Assembly (NCBI GenBank): GCA_019416685.1
Contig: DXWV01000033.1
Location: forward strand, 25,214 to 89,213
DNA from: Bacteroides sp.
Lineage (GTDB): Bacteria; Bacteroidota; Bacteroidia; Bacteroidales; Bacteroidaceae
Reading direction: 5' to 3'
DNA length: 64,000 nucleotides
Below, piece after piece: positions 1 through 9,018 of the stretch. Made by a program: the position numbers and the translations under genes. How positions within the stretch are numbered: the stretch's first letter is position 1; every line of letters starts with the position of its first letter. The notes beneath the pieces are model-generated. The model did not search any database. It was given only the letters and a program-made list of their open reading frames with translations, and had not been told where the DNA came from.

Positions 1-34
1 TAAAAAGAGATATGTTTCATAATGATATCTTAAT

Positions 35-2404
35 TTATTTTAATGTGAACTGTGCTGTTTGCACATCTCTGCTATTGGGTCCTATCATTATGCTGAAGTC
101 TCCGGGTTCTACCACATATTGCAGGTCGTAGTTATAGAACTTCAGCATTTCGGGTGCTATCTTGAAAGTAACTGTACGTGTCTGGCCGGGCTGGAGATAG
201 ATTCTTTCAAATCCTTTCAATTCCTTCACCGGACGGGTAGTGCTACCCACAAGGTCACGGATGTAGAGTTGTACTACTTCTCCGCCGGGGAATGCTCCGG
301 TATTGGTAACATTTACAGAAGCAGTAAGAACTCCTTGCATATTCATACTGGTCTGACTCAGGCTGATATCACTGTATGCGAAGGTGGTATAAGAGAGTCC
401 GAAACCAAATGGGTAAAGCGGTTCGTTCGTTACATCAAGATAGTTACTGCGGAATTTCTCGAACCATTTACCGTCTTGTAAAGGACGTCCTGTATTTTTA
501 TGAGCATAGTACAAAGGTATTTGTCCTACGTTCTGCGGGAAGCTCATGGTTAGTTTTCCACTGGGGTTAACGCGACCAAACAGCACATCACCAATTGCAT
601 AAGCAGCTTCGCTTCCGCCAAACCATACATTGAGGATGGCAGGTACATTGGCTTGTTCCCAGTTCAGAACCAGCGGGCGGCCTGTGAACAGTACTAATAC
701 GACCGGCTTACCGGTAGCGACCAATGCTTTCAATAACGTTTGTTGTACATCCGGCAGATCCAGATTGGTACGGCTACTGCTCTCGCCACTCATCTCAGAG
801 GATTCTCCCAAAGCGGCTACGATAACGTCTGCTTTGTTGGCAGTTGCTATTGCTTCTTTTAGCAGTTCGGCATCCGTACGGTTGTCACGGTTTAAAGAGC
901 GGCCAAACATGGTGGCGCGTTCTTCGTAAGCAGCATCACTGATCAGATTGCTACCCTTGGCATACAGCAGATTGATGTCAGCTCCGTTTTCCATCAGAGG
1001 GATATACCACGGTTCATTCGGCTGGTTGAGAGGCATTTCATCCATTCGGCCTACCATTTCACGGAGTCCTTCAATGAGTGATGGCGAACGGTCCAGTACG
1101 GCTGCTACACTCCATGTACCCGGCATATTAGTCCGGGTGTCTGCCAATGGGCCGATAACGGCAATCGTTCCGGTTGCTTTCAGTGGGAGAGTCTGATTGT
1201 CATTTTTCAAGAGTACAAAGCTTTCTGAAGCAATGCGGCGGGCGGCATCCCGGTGTGAACGGGTGAATATGTCGCGTGCCGGACGTTTCGGATCACAATA
1301 TTTATACGGATCATCAAATAATCCCAGTTTATATTTGGCTTCCAGAATGCGACGACAGGCAGTATTTAGGGTCATCATAGAAACCTTTCCTTCCTGGATC
1401 GACTTTTTCAGTGTACTGACAAAACCGTCACTCACCATATCCATGTCTACTCCGGCATTGATGGCACGGGCTGAAACGGTTTGGAGATCACCGATACCAT
1501 GATCGATCATTTCGGAAATTCCGGTATAGTCAGTTACTACAAATCCACCGAATCCCCACTGACCGCGAAGAACATCTGTCATTAACCACTTATTGGCTGT
1601 GGCGGGTACTCCGTCTACTTCATTGAACGAAGCCATCACACTGCCTACTCCTGCTTCAATGGCGGCTTCAAAGGGTGGAAAGTATTCATTGTACATTCGC
1701 TGGCGGCTCATGTCAACCGTGTTGTAATCCCGCCCACCTTCACCTGCTCCATAAAGTGCGAAGTGCTTGACGCAAGCCATAATTTCATCATTACGTTTCA
1801 GCTGGCTTGAGGACTCATTTCCCTGATATCCGTTCACCATAGCTTGTGCAATGAGTGATCCGAGAAACGGGTCTTCGCCGGAACCTTCGGATACTCGTCC
1901 CCAACGCGGGTCACGGCTGATGTCCACCATAGGGCTGAAAGTCCATGAGATACCGTCTGCACTTGCTTCGACAGCAGCGATACGGGCCGATTCTTCGATG
2001 GCTTTCATATCCCACGTACATGATAAGCCCAGTGGGATGGGGAAGATTGTTTCGTATCCATGAATGACATCCATGCCGAATAACAGAGGAATACCGAGTC
2101 GGGAACTCTCTACGGCAAGTTTCTGTACGTCGCGGATTTTTTCTACTCCTTTCAGGTTGAAGAGTCCGCCTACTTCACCTCGTTTTATTTTCCCGGCGAT
2201 GTCGCTGCTCTTGGCCTGTCCGGTGGTGATGTCACCGGTCACGGGAAGGTTGAGCTGGCCAATCTTTTCGTCCACAGTCATCTTCTTCATCAATGCATCG
2301 ATGAAACGATTCATGTCCTGTGGAGACTTTTGTGCCTGAACGCCGGAACTCCCTATTAAAAAGAGGGCGAACAGGAGGACGTAATTTCTTATTAATCTAT
2401 TCAT
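35..2404 (-). CDS. bglX: Glycoside hydrolase family 3 beta-glucosidase (BglX-like)
   Basis: This 789-residue protein is a periplasmic GH3 enzyme that should release terminal beta-linked glucose (or a related sugar) from oligosaccharides. A signal peptide covers about residues 1-24 (ending VQAQ). The N-terminal TIM barrel carries the KHF motif at 213-215 and the nucleophile region VVTDYTG, with Asp292 the likely nucleophile. The alpha/beta sandwich follows from about 390, and a fibronectin-III-like domain ends the chain (about 690-780). Length matches E. coli BglX (765 residues). It is last in a susC-susD-GH3 block on the minus strand, so it probably trims glycans imported by that pair. The 189-bp gap before it holds three 23-bp repeats. 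Family assignment is secure; the exact linkage is not deducible. Confidence 0.93.
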   Translation of the reverse strand: MNRLIRNYVLLFALFLIGSSGVQAQKSPQDMNRFIDALMKKMTVDEKIGQLNLPVTGDITTGQAKSSDIAGKIKRGEVGGLFNLKGVEKIRDVQKLAVESSRLGIPLLFGMDVIHGYETIFPIPLGLSCTWDMKAIEESARIAAVEASADGISWTFSPMVDISRDPRWGRVSEGSGEDPFLGSLIAQAMVNGYQGNESSSQLKRNDEIMACVKHFALYGAGEGGRDYNTVDMSRQRMYNEYFPPFEAAIEAGVGSVMASFNEVDGVPATANKWLMTDVLRGQWGFGGFVVTDYTGISEMIDHGIGDLQTVSARAINAGVDMDMVSDGFVSTLKKSIQEGKVSMMTLNTACRRILEAKYKLGLFDDPYKYCDPKRPARDIFTRSHRDAARRIASESFVLLKNDNQTLPLKATGTIAVIGPLADTRTNMPGTWSVAAVLDRSPSLIEGLREMVGRMDEMPLNQPNEPWYIPLMENGADINLLYAKGSNLISDAAYEERATMFGRSLNRDNRTDAELLKEAIATANKADVIVAALGESSEMSGESSSRTNLDLPDVQQTLLKALVATGKPVVLVLFTGRPLVLNWEQANVPAILNVWFGGSEAAYAIGDVLFGRVNPSGKLTMSFPQNVGQIPLYYAHKNTGRPLQDGKWFEKFRSNYLDVTNEPLYPFGFGLSYTTFAYSDISLSQTSMNMQGVLTASVNVTNTGAFPGGEVVQLYIRDLVGSTTRPVKELKGFERIYLQPGQTRTVTFKIAPEMLKFYNYDLQYVVEPGDFSIMIGPNSRDVQTAQFTLK

Positions 2405-2453
2405 ACGTTATACTTGTTTTTAGTGTAAATGGTTTCTTAATGTAGGACCGCTT

Positions 2454-2520
2454 TTGTCTGCGATGCGCATGCACCGTTGTCTGCGATGTACAGACAGCGT
2501 TGTCTGCGATGCACAGACAA
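2454..2520. repeat. Three phased 23-bp repeats between susD and GH3
   Basis: The 12-mer TTGTCTGCGATG occurs at 2454, 2477 and 2500, exactly 23 bp apart. Units two and three also contain the inverted partner CAGACA, so each can form a short dyad. The array sits in the 189-bp gap upstream of the GH3 gene. It could be an operator array, an RNA hairpin array or a neutral tandem repeat. Confidence 0.85.
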
Positions 2521-2593
2521 AAACGGCGAATGATTGCCATCTGAATGAGTGCTCTTATCCTGACAGCATTTTCGCTCCTAAGGGATCAAAGAG

Positions 2594-4126
2594 TTAATAG
2601 TCCGGGTTTTGTACCAGCACTCCTTTCGATTTATCTATTTCCGTCTGTGGTAGTGGTAATAGTGCATTCTTCGGTTGATAATTCAGTTTGCCTGCTGCAT
2701 GAAGCACTTCTGAGGCAATACCCCAGCGTACCAGATCATAGAAACGGTCAAATTCCATTCCAAGTTCAACCCGTCGTTCATGCCGGATAGCGTCACGGAG
2801 TACAGTCTGGTCCATTGATTCTATCTTAGGTAGAATATTCGGATTGTTACCACGTGCCCGTGCCCGTACCATTTCAAGATCGGCATTTGCTTCTCCTGTC
2901 TTTCCTAACTCATTGGCAGCTTCGGCCGCCATTAGCACTACATCTGCGTAACGGATGAGCCGGATATTTACCCAAAAACCTTTATTTGTATACTCACGCC
3001 GCAAGGCCGGATCTGTATACGCTTTCTTGTTGAAGGCACGTCCCATAGCCTGAGATACGGGTGATTCACTGTAGGGGGGATTTGTGTTTTCAGGAGTGAT
3101 TGGATCTGTTTCGTTTTTACGGAAATAAAGGAGGGTTGCGTCTCTACGTGGGTCTCCCGGTTCATAAGCATTATACAATTCTTCTGTTGCCATATTGAAT
3201 CCCCAGCCAAGATCCCATTGGCTTGCACCACGTACTCCTTGTACCTCACAGAACTGGCTGCCTATTACATCACTGGCGGGCATTGCTGCTGTAGCAGTAC
3301 ATTGTAGCTCGAAGATAGAACCACTGTTATTCTCGCCTTCGTCCGTAAAGATCTTCTCGTAGGGAGTATTCAGATTGTATAGTCCGCTTGACATGACATC
3401 GTTGGCGGCTACATAAAGACTGTCCCAATTATTGCGCATCATGAACGTACGCGCATGGAGTGAGCGGGCAGCTCCCCATGTAAGGCGTCCCAGATATTCT
3501 GTTGTCCACTGTTCGGGCAATCGTTTTTCGGCTTCGGCAAGATCTTTATCTATTTGTTTGTAAAGATTCTCTGCGGTAGTCTTGGGCACATTTGCCTCTG
3601 AAGAATCATTCACTTTAAAAGTAATCAGAGGAACTTCGCCAAAAGCACGTACCAGGTTAAAGTAACAGTAGGCGCGGAAGAACATAGCCTCTCCGCGATT
3701 ACGGAGATCTTCTTCCGTCAGCTTGCCGTTGGCTTCACTCTCTTCAATAGAAGCAAGAATGTCATTACACTGGAAAATAATCGCGTAGTTCTGACTCCAG
3801 TATCCGCCCAATAAACCATTGGTGGGGGTGTAGATGAAATCATCATACATTTCTGCAATGTCCGAGCCATCACTGCTTATACTGCCTTTTTCAGCATCTT
3901 CGCTTCGGAAACTCTGGATAGCGAATGCCGGTGTTCCTGCAGTTATGTTAAAGTTACGCATCATGGTGTAAACGTTGTAAATCTTACCATTCACCAATGC
4001 GTTCGGATCGTCGTCTTCTGTAAATTGTCCTTGTGGACTGCGATCCAGAAAGTCGTTACAACTTGTCAGCGTCATCGCCCCCAGGGCCAATGACAAGGAT
4101 AAGAGGATATAGATATATCGTTTCAT
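2594..4126 (-). CDS. SusD/RagB-like glycan-binding lipoprotein
   Basis: This 510-residue lipoprotein belongs to the SusD/RagB family, which caps a TonB-dependent SusC barrel at the cell surface and captures oligosaccharides. The signal peptide ends in the lipobox LTSC with Cys23 followed by Asn-Asp, compatible with surface export. The sequence has the SusD helical TPR-like scaffold and the C-terminal family signature of the type RYADVVLMAAEAANELG followed by an ERRVELGMEFDRFYDLVRWG-type block. It is downstream of the SusC gene on the same strand, with a 273-bp gap that is longer than usual and holds repeats. The glycan cannot be read from sequence; the neighbouring GH3 suggests a beta-glucoside. 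Confidence 0.95.
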   Translation of the reverse strand: MKRYIYILLSLSLALGAMTLTSCNDFLDRSPQGQFTEDDDPNALVNGKIYNVYTMMRNFNITAGTPAFAIQSFRSEDAEKGSISSDGSDIAEMYDDFIYTPTNGLLGGYWSQNYAIIFQCNDILASIEESEANGKLTEEDLRNRGEAMFFRAYCYFNLVRAFGEVPLITFKVNDSSEANVPKTTAENLYKQIDKDLAEAEKRLPEQWTTEYLGRLTWGAARSLHARTFMMRNNWDSLYVAANDVMSSGLYNLNTPYEKIFTDEGENNSGSIFELQCTATAAMPASDVIGSQFCEVQGVRGASQWDLGWGFNMATEELYNAYEPGDPRRDATLLYFRKNETDPITPENTNPPYSESPVSQAMGRAFNKKAYTDPALRREYTNKGFWVNIRLIRYADVVLMAAEAANELGKTGEANADLEMVRARARGNNPNILPKIESMDQTVLRDAIRHERRVELGMEFDRFYDLVRWGIASEVLHAAGKLNYQPKNALLPLPQTEIDKSKGVLVQNPDY

Positions 4127-4190
4127 TATTATATGAATTATAGTTTATGAATTATAGCTTATGTAATCGTTCTAAATTATATGATGTTGT

Positions 4191-4293
4191 TATTGAAACG
4201 CAGAAACTCGCAGATTCACGCAAAGCATATCATCGCTCAAGTATGGCGCAGCCATTTAATCTGCGAAAATCTGCGATCATTTGCGTTTCAATA
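4191..4293. repeat. Long imperfect hairpin repeat, GAAACGCAGA family
   Basis: The left arm TATTGAAACGCA (4191-4202) is the exact reverse complement of TGCGTTTCAATA (4282-4293), and inner segments built on CGCAGATT and AATCTGCG also pair. Two related elements lie at 7666-7840 and 40097-40199. It sits between susC and susD, where a stable RNA hairpin could affect the SusC:SusD expression ratio. Confidence 0.8.
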
Positions 4294-4355
4294 AAACCCT
4301 GTCATAGTATGAACTAAATTTGAAATACTACTTATAAATTAATACCATCCGAATG

Positions 4356-4395
4356 GTACCTCCCCGTGCGGGAAGCACCCCCGTGCAGGAAGCAC
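4356..4395. repeat. Tandem 17-bp GC-rich repeat, CCCCGTGCRGGAAGCAC
   Basis: CCCCGTGCGGGAAGCAC (4362-4378) is directly followed by CCCCGTGCAGGAAGCAC (4379-4395). The 23-bp segment 4356-4378 recurs exactly at 7881-7903, inside the 3' end of the sugar kinase gene, and a degenerate reverse-oriented form lies near 20449. It is a small dispersed repeat that lies just downstream of the susC stop codon. Confidence 0.8.
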
Positions 4396-4399
4396 AACA

Positions 4400-7300
4400 T
4401 TAGAATGTTAAGTTGATGCCGAAGGTGTAAACGGCGGGCACAGGATAACTACCGTTATCTACTCCGAAAGCAATGGCAGAACCGCCTAATTCCGGTGTGT
4501 ATCCGGTATTATGCTTCCATGTTTTCAGGTTCTGAACATTGAAGTATACCTTCAGCGCTTGCATACGTGCTTTGGCAATTAATGATTTGTCAAAAGTATA
4601 AGCCAGTTGCAGGTTGCGGATACGGAAGAACCGCCCGCTTTCAACGTAGTATTCTGAATTTTCGCGGTTGATAGAATGCTTCGTATTCAGTAACGGCTGG
4701 CTGTTTGATGTGCCTTCTCCATGCCAGCGGTCGAGCCGTTGCGCCATATAGTTGAATTGAGCAAAGGTATAGTTATCCCAGGTGCGGTATATCTGATTTC
4801 CTCCTTGTCCCATCATTTCGATGCTGAGGTCCCAGTTTTTGTAAGATACTCCTAAAGATATACCGTAGGTGACGTCCGGCGTCGGATCGCCAATCATGGT
4901 ACGGTCTTCCGGAGTGATTTTACCATCACCGTTCACATCTTTAAATTTCAGGTCGCCCGGGGTCACGGTGGCCAGAGTATTGGTAGGAGAGGAGGCTATA
5001 TCTTCCGGTGACTGGTACACACCATCTACCTTGTAGCCGTAGAAATAACCTATCGGATAACCGGCCATTGTATAGCTTTGGCTCTTATCTCCGGCGATGA
5101 TAGAATATCCTTCCTGTACCAGACTTTTTACTTTGTTGCTGATCGTAGTCAGGTTTGCACTTACTGAATATCCCCAGTCTCCAATCTGATCCCGCCAGGT
5201 TGCTGCCAATTCTACACCACTGTTTCTGATTTCTCCCAGATTACCGATACCCGGAATGGTACCGGAGATACCCGGAACTTCTGCAAGCAAATCTTTCGTA
5301 TTCTTTTTATAGAATACTCCTTCCAGATGTAACCGGTTGCGGAGCATATTCGTTTCGAACCCCACTTCCCAGGCTTCCACCTTTTCCCAGCGGAGATTGG
5401 GGTTAGGCAAATATGCCAGTTGGTATCCCGGATAGATAATAGACGGTTTACCAAATATAGCTGAATATGCATTTTTCAGTAACGGTTCGGCCGGATAGGC
5501 AGTACTCAGATTCTGATTACCCAATGTACCCCATGAACCTTTCAGTTTCAACATATCCAACCAACTGATATCTTTCATAAACTCTTCCTCGCTCATCAGC
5601 CAGCCTGCACCTACCGAGTAGAAATTCTGCCATTGGTTGCCTGTATATGAAAAGGCAGAGGAACCATCCCGACGGAATGATCCGTTGAACAGGTATTTTC
5701 CCTTGTAATTGTAAATAACACGTGCCAGCATGGATACCGTTGTCCGCTCCCATTGTGTGCTACCATTGGTGGCAGTAGCTGCATCACCGATACTGACAAA
5801 CCATTTATCCGGGTCATCGGGGATAACAAGGCCTACTCCTTGTTTGCGGGCACCATCCAGTCTGCTCAGTGAATTGTAATAGGTGGTAAAACCGGCAGTG
5901 GCTGTCAGGTTATGTGCACCGTCAGCGAAACTATTGGTATATGTCAGTACGTAATCGCTCTGTACTTTTGTTTCGTTCTGTTTGAACTGGCTCACCTCTG
6001 TTTTTCCCGTTCCCAAAGTTGAAACATTACCATTCACGGTAGGGTCATATACTTTGATTATTGGTGTGTAAGTTCGTCCGTTGTCCGAAGCATAATCCAT
6101 AGAGAATGTGGCACGGGCTGTGAAATGTTTCAGGAAATCAATTTCACCATATATACTGCCCGAAGCACGGTAGTTTTCTGCTTTGGTGGTATTGGCTTTC
6201 AGATCCACATCCACCATGGGGTTGTTCATCTGTGCTTTCTGAAATTCCGGCAGGGCTGTGTAAAGACCATACTCTGTGTTATATACAGGCGCAACCGGCG
6301 TAGTGCGAATAGCACCCAATACCTGTTTGGCATCGGCCGGCAATATGCGTGCTCCGTTTAATTGGAAACCGACTTTGAAAAAGTCCGTTAATTTATACTC
6401 ATTACTTGCATTGATGGTTACTTTACTGAATTTCTCATGTTTGATATTACCCTGTTCGTGGGAATAGCCTACCCCCAGATAGAAGCTATGTTTCTCGGAA
6501 GCACCTGTAATGCTGATATTGTTATTGGTAATGAATCCATTCTGGAAGATTTCGTCTTGCCAGTCTGTATTAGCATTCCAATTACTGAAGTCAAAAAGAG
6601 CGGTCTCTTCATTGGTCAACTGTTCATTGTATAATTCTTTAAATTGGGCAGCATTGGTCATGGCTATTTTGTCCACAACTGATTTCCAACCGAAGGAAGT
6701 ATTAATATTCACTCTGGTTTGGCCCTCTTTTGCCTTTTTAGTAGTGATAATGATTACACCATTCGCACCACGTACACCGAATATGGCTAATGAAGAAGGG
6801 TCTTTCAAAACTTCCATTGATTCAATATCTTCCGGATTAAGGAAGTTAATATTATCGTTAAAGAGCCCATCTACAATATACAAAGGTTTGTAACCATTGA
6901 TTGAATTCGTTCCGCGGATACGTATTTCGGGATCATCACCGGCACGTCCGTTATTGATAATCTGCACACCGGCAATCTTTCCTTGCAGAGAAGACAGTGG
7001 GTTGGTAGCGGGCTTGTTGGCAATTTCTTCGCCTTTTATATTGGTGATGGATCCGGTAAGGTCGCGCTTCTTGGCACTACCGTATCCTATAACTACGGTC
7101 TCACCCAGCATTTGTGAGTCGTCTTTCATCACCACGTTGATCACCGTTTGCAGTCCTACAGGGATCGTCTGTTTCTGCATGCCTACGTATGAAAATTCAA
7201 GTACATTATCCGGAGTGACGGAGATAGAATAATTTCCATCCAGGTTAGTGACTGTTCCGGTGGAAGTACCTTGTATCAGTACTGATACCCCGATCAGGGG

Positions 7301-7453
7301 TTCGTTCAGCGCGTCGGTTACTGTACCTGTCACTGTTCTTGTTTGGGAAAACAGAGATGACGAAGTCAGTAACAGACAGGCTATGGCAAGGATATTCCTT
7401 AGCCAGGAGGTTCTCTTCTCTTTTGGAAGATGTTGTAAAGGTCTAGGTCTCAT
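4400..7453 (-). CDS. SusC/RagA-like TonB-dependent outer-membrane transporter
   Basis: This 1017-residue protein is a SusC-type TonB-linked barrel that imports oligosaccharides across the outer membrane. After a signal peptide (about 1-36) comes a carboxypeptidase-regulatory-like domain (about 39-115, beginning TVTGTVTDALNEPLIGVSV). A TonB-box-like segment ETVVIGYG precedes the plug (about 130-240, with LQGKIAGVQI and the family hallmark NGVIIITTKKAK). The remainder is the 22-strand barrel ending in a typical aromatic-terminated strand (VYTFGINLTF). Length is typical. It heads the block with SusD and GH3; no SusR, hybrid two-component or ECF/anti-sigma gene is in the window, so its regulator is unknown. 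The ATG at 7453 is the natural start for the signal peptide. Confidence 0.96.
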   Translation of the reverse strand: MRPRPLQHLPKEKRTSWLRNILAIACLLLTSSSLFSQTRTVTGTVTDALNEPLIGVSVLIQGTSTGTVTNLDGNYSISVTPDNVLEFSYVGMQKQTIPVGLQTVINVVMKDDSQMLGETVVIGYGSAKKRDLTGSITNIKGEEIANKPATNPLSSLQGKIAGVQIINNGRAGDDPEIRIRGTNSINGYKPLYIVDGLFNDNINFLNPEDIESMEVLKDPSSLAIFGVRGANGVIIITTKKAKEGQTRVNINTSFGWKSVVDKIAMTNAAQFKELYNEQLTNEETALFDFSNWNANTDWQDEIFQNGFITNNNISITGASEKHSFYLGVGYSHEQGNIKHEKFSKVTINASNEYKLTDFFKVGFQLNGARILPADAKQVLGAIRTTPVAPVYNTEYGLYTALPEFQKAQMNNPMVDVDLKANTTKAENYRASGSIYGEIDFLKHFTARATFSMDYASDNGRTYTPIIKVYDPTVNGNVSTLGTGKTEVSQFKQNETKVQSDYVLTYTNSFADGAHNLTATAGFTTYYNSLSRLDGARKQGVGLVIPDDPDKWFVSIGDAATATNGSTQWERTTVSMLARVIYNYKGKYLFNGSFRRDGSSAFSYTGNQWQNFYSVGAGWLMSEEEFMKDISWLDMLKLKGSWGTLGNQNLSTAYPAEPLLKNAYSAIFGKPSIIYPGYQLAYLPNPNLRWEKVEAWEVGFETNMLRNRLHLEGVFYKKNTKDLLAEVPGISGTIPGIGNLGEIRNSGVELAATWRDQIGDWGYSVSANLTTISNKVKSLVQEGYSIIAGDKSQSYTMAGYPIGYFYGYKVDGVYQSPEDIASSPTNTLATVTPGDLKFKDVNGDGKITPEDRTMIGDPTPDVTYGISLGVSYKNWDLSIEMMGQGGNQIYRTWDNYTFAQFNYMAQRLDRWHGEGTSNSQPLLNTKHSINRENSEYYVESGRFFRIRNLQLAYTFDKSLIAKARMQALKVYFNVQNLKTWKHNTGYTPELGGSAIAFGVDNGSYPVPAVYTFGINLTF

Positions 7454-7665
7454 TGCGTTAAATTTTACTATTTACATGAACTACTTTATTAGAATACTCT
7501 CTTGGGCCTTATTGTCACATTAAGTGGCGACGAAAATATTAAAGTGAACAAACAAGTAGTAAAAAAGATTAGGATAAGAGTGTTAATCGTGATTTTTAAC
7601 AGTGGGAGAGAGGAAGATGATGGGGACAGTGAAATGACTCGAATCTGATCGGAAATGAGCAAAAC
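7454..7665. other. Upstream region of the susC block
   Basis: This gap probably holds the promoter of the susC-susD-GH3 block, read leftwards. I see AT-rich sequence with TTTG-like elements but no pair with convincing Bacteroides spacing, so no promoter is placed. No open reading frame here looks coding. Confidence 0.4.
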
Positions 7666-7840
7666 TCACCACAGTAACACAGAGTTCCACAGAGTAGTAT
7701 TTCTCTGATTGAAACGCGGATTAACACAAATGAACGCAGATTAAAAGACTGTGGTCCTTTATCATATATTTGTTTCCCTTTGTGAAAATCTGCGTTAATC
7801 CGCGTTTCATCAAAGATTTAAACTCTGTGTTCTGTGGTGA
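7666..7840. repeat. Nested long inverted repeat (CACAGAG outer, GAAACGCGGATT inner)
   Basis: The outer arms TCACCACAGTAACACAGAGTT (7666-7686) and AACTCTGTGTTCTGTGGTGA (7821-7840) pair imperfectly. The inner arms TGATTGAAACGCGGATTAAC (7706-7725) and GTTAATCCGCGTTTCATCA (7794-7812) pair almost perfectly, and a third set, CGCAGATTAA with its complement, lies inside. The element fills the space between the kinase stop and the susC promoter region, where it could act as a bidirectional terminator or mRNA-end stabiliser. Confidence 0.85.
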
Positions 7841-7857
7841 AATACACTCAAATCCGT

Positions 7858-8796
7858 TCAAATAGTAATCACCGCTTGGCGTACCTCCCCGTGCGGGAAG
7901 CACAAAGGAAGCACTTCTTTTGCATGCTTCATACATTGCAATATGTTTTCTTCATTTCCGCAGAATGGACCTGATTTTTCTATTTTCAGTGTAGACATTG
8001 CTGCAGCAAAGCGTCCGGCTTCTTCGATACTTGCTCCTGCTGCCCGCTGGTACAGGTAACCAATTGTATATGTATCGCCACATCCGGTGGCATCTGTCAC
8101 TACATCCGGTTCGTATGCCGGAATCTGATAAAAGTTTTTTCCGTCAAAGATAACTGAGCCCATGCTGCCAAATGTGAGCAGGACTTCTTTTACACCCCAT
8201 TCATAGAGCCTATGGGCCGCTTCTGTTACATTGTCATATCCGGTTAATACTTCCATTTCGTGTTCATTCACTTTCAGGAAATGTACATATTTCAGTGCTT
8301 CCCTTTTATCGGCCCAATCCACCGGATAGACGTGTGTATCGCGTACCTCACGCAGGTATCCTTGAGAGTCAATAGCAACCAGCCCTTTTCCGGCGAGATG
8401 TTTGATAACATCTACCGAAAAATCATCAGCCAGCAAAGAGCCCAGATGGAAAATATCCGCTTCGATGTTTTCGAGCTGTTGTACGGTAAACGGATCTGCT
8501 TTGGCGAGTACTCTTTGTGTACGCTCATCCTGGTTTTCGCCATATATGTTTTCAAAGTAAACGGAATATTTGCTGGGAAGAGTGGCTACATCAATACCGG
8601 AGGCACGCATTTTGTCTATCACACTCAATTCGCTATCTCCTACTGCAGTAACCAATTTATAATCAACATCGTTTAGATGACGGATAGCATATGAGCAATA
8701 ATAAGCGGTTCCTCCTGGCATGAATACCGTGGATTGAGGCGTTACTACCTTATCTAAAGTGATGTGTCCGATGCAGCAAAGAGTATGTTTCTTCAT
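7858..8796 (-). CDS. PfkB-family carbohydrate kinase
   Basis: This is a ribokinase/PfkB-family sugar kinase of 312 residues from the ATG at 8796. A longer open frame to 8892 runs into the tRNA and is rejected. The N-terminal part has the PGGTAYY sugar-binding-type motif, and the C-terminal part has DATGCGDTY, the family signature 2 in which the second Asp is the catalytic base. The substrate is not deducible. It lies downstream of tRNA-Leu and is separated from it by a terminator, so it should have its own promoter. The last 14 or so residues (CFPHGEVRQAVITI) are encoded by a dispersed 23-bp repeat (7881-7903) plus flanking bases, which suggests that a repeat has replaced or extended the native C-terminus. 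Confidence 0.88.
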   Translation of the reverse strand: MKKHTLCCIGHITLDKVVTPQSTVFMPGGTAYYCSYAIRHLNDVDYKLVTAVGDSELSVIDKMRASGIDVATLPSKYSVYFENIYGENQDERTQRVLAKADPFTVQQLENIEADIFHLGSLLADDFSVDVIKHLAGKGLVAIDSQGYLREVRDTHVYPVDWADKREALKYVHFLKVNEHEMEVLTGYDNVTEAAHRLYEWGVKEVLLTFGSMGSVIFDGKNFYQIPAYEPDVVTDATGCGDTYTIGYLYQRAAGASIEEAGRFAAAMSTLKIEKSGPFCGNEENILQCMKHAKEVLPLCFPHGEVRQAVITI

Positions 8797-8817
8797 TTTA
8801 AATCTTTTAGTTAAATG

Positions 8818-8852
8818 AAAAAGCCTCCAAGAGTTGTTCTTGAAGGCTTTTT
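8818..8852 (-). terminator. Rho-independent terminator after tRNA-Leu
   Basis: AAAAAGCCT (8818-8826) pairs with AGGCTTTTT (8844-8852), with additional pairing of the inner AAGA and TCTT segments. Read on the minus strand the hairpin ends in a run of T, directly after the tRNA 3' end. It separates the tRNA from the kinase gene. Confidence 0.8.
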
Positions 8853-8853
8853 G

Positions 8854-8935
8854 TGCGGCTGAAGGGACTCGAACCCCCACGTCGCGAGACACCAGATCCT
8901 AAGTCTGGCGCGGCTACCAATTACGCCACAGCCGC
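8854..8935 (-). tRNA. tRNA-Leu (anticodon UAG)
   Basis: Read on the minus strand this is an 82-nt class II tRNA. The acceptor stem GCGGCTG pairs with CAGCCGC and the discriminator is A. The anticodon stem CCAGA/TCTGG encloses the loop CTTAGGA, giving anticodon TAG (reads CUA). The T arm contains GGTTCGAGTCC. A long variable arm (TGTCTCGCGACG region) fits leucine. No CCA is encoded. Confidence 0.95.
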
Positions 8936-8967
8936 AAAATCCGTGACTAATTTTTTCTTTAGCGGTG

Positions 8968-8998
8968 CAAAGATAGATATATTTTTTGTTTTGCCAAA
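8968..8998 (-). promoter_or_regulatory. Bacteroides sigma-ABfr promoter for tRNA-Leu
   Basis: On the minus strand TTTG (8995-8998) is followed after exactly 19 nt by TATCTTTG (8968-8975), an exact match to the Bacteroides consensus TTTG-N19-TAnnTTTG. The tRNA 5' end lies 32 nt downstream of the -7 box. Confidence 0.85.
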
Positions 8999-9018
8999 CG
9001 AAAGACGAATAAAAGTGT

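Noticed and set aside
7721..7936. 71-codon frame beside the sugar kinase
   Set aside because: It is read from the inverted repeat and the antisense-frame part of the kinase 3' end, not from an independent gene.
8797..8892. Upstream extension of the sugar kinase
   Set aside because: The open frame continues to 8892 but would read through the terminator and into tRNA-Leu; the ATG at 8796 gives a normal family start.
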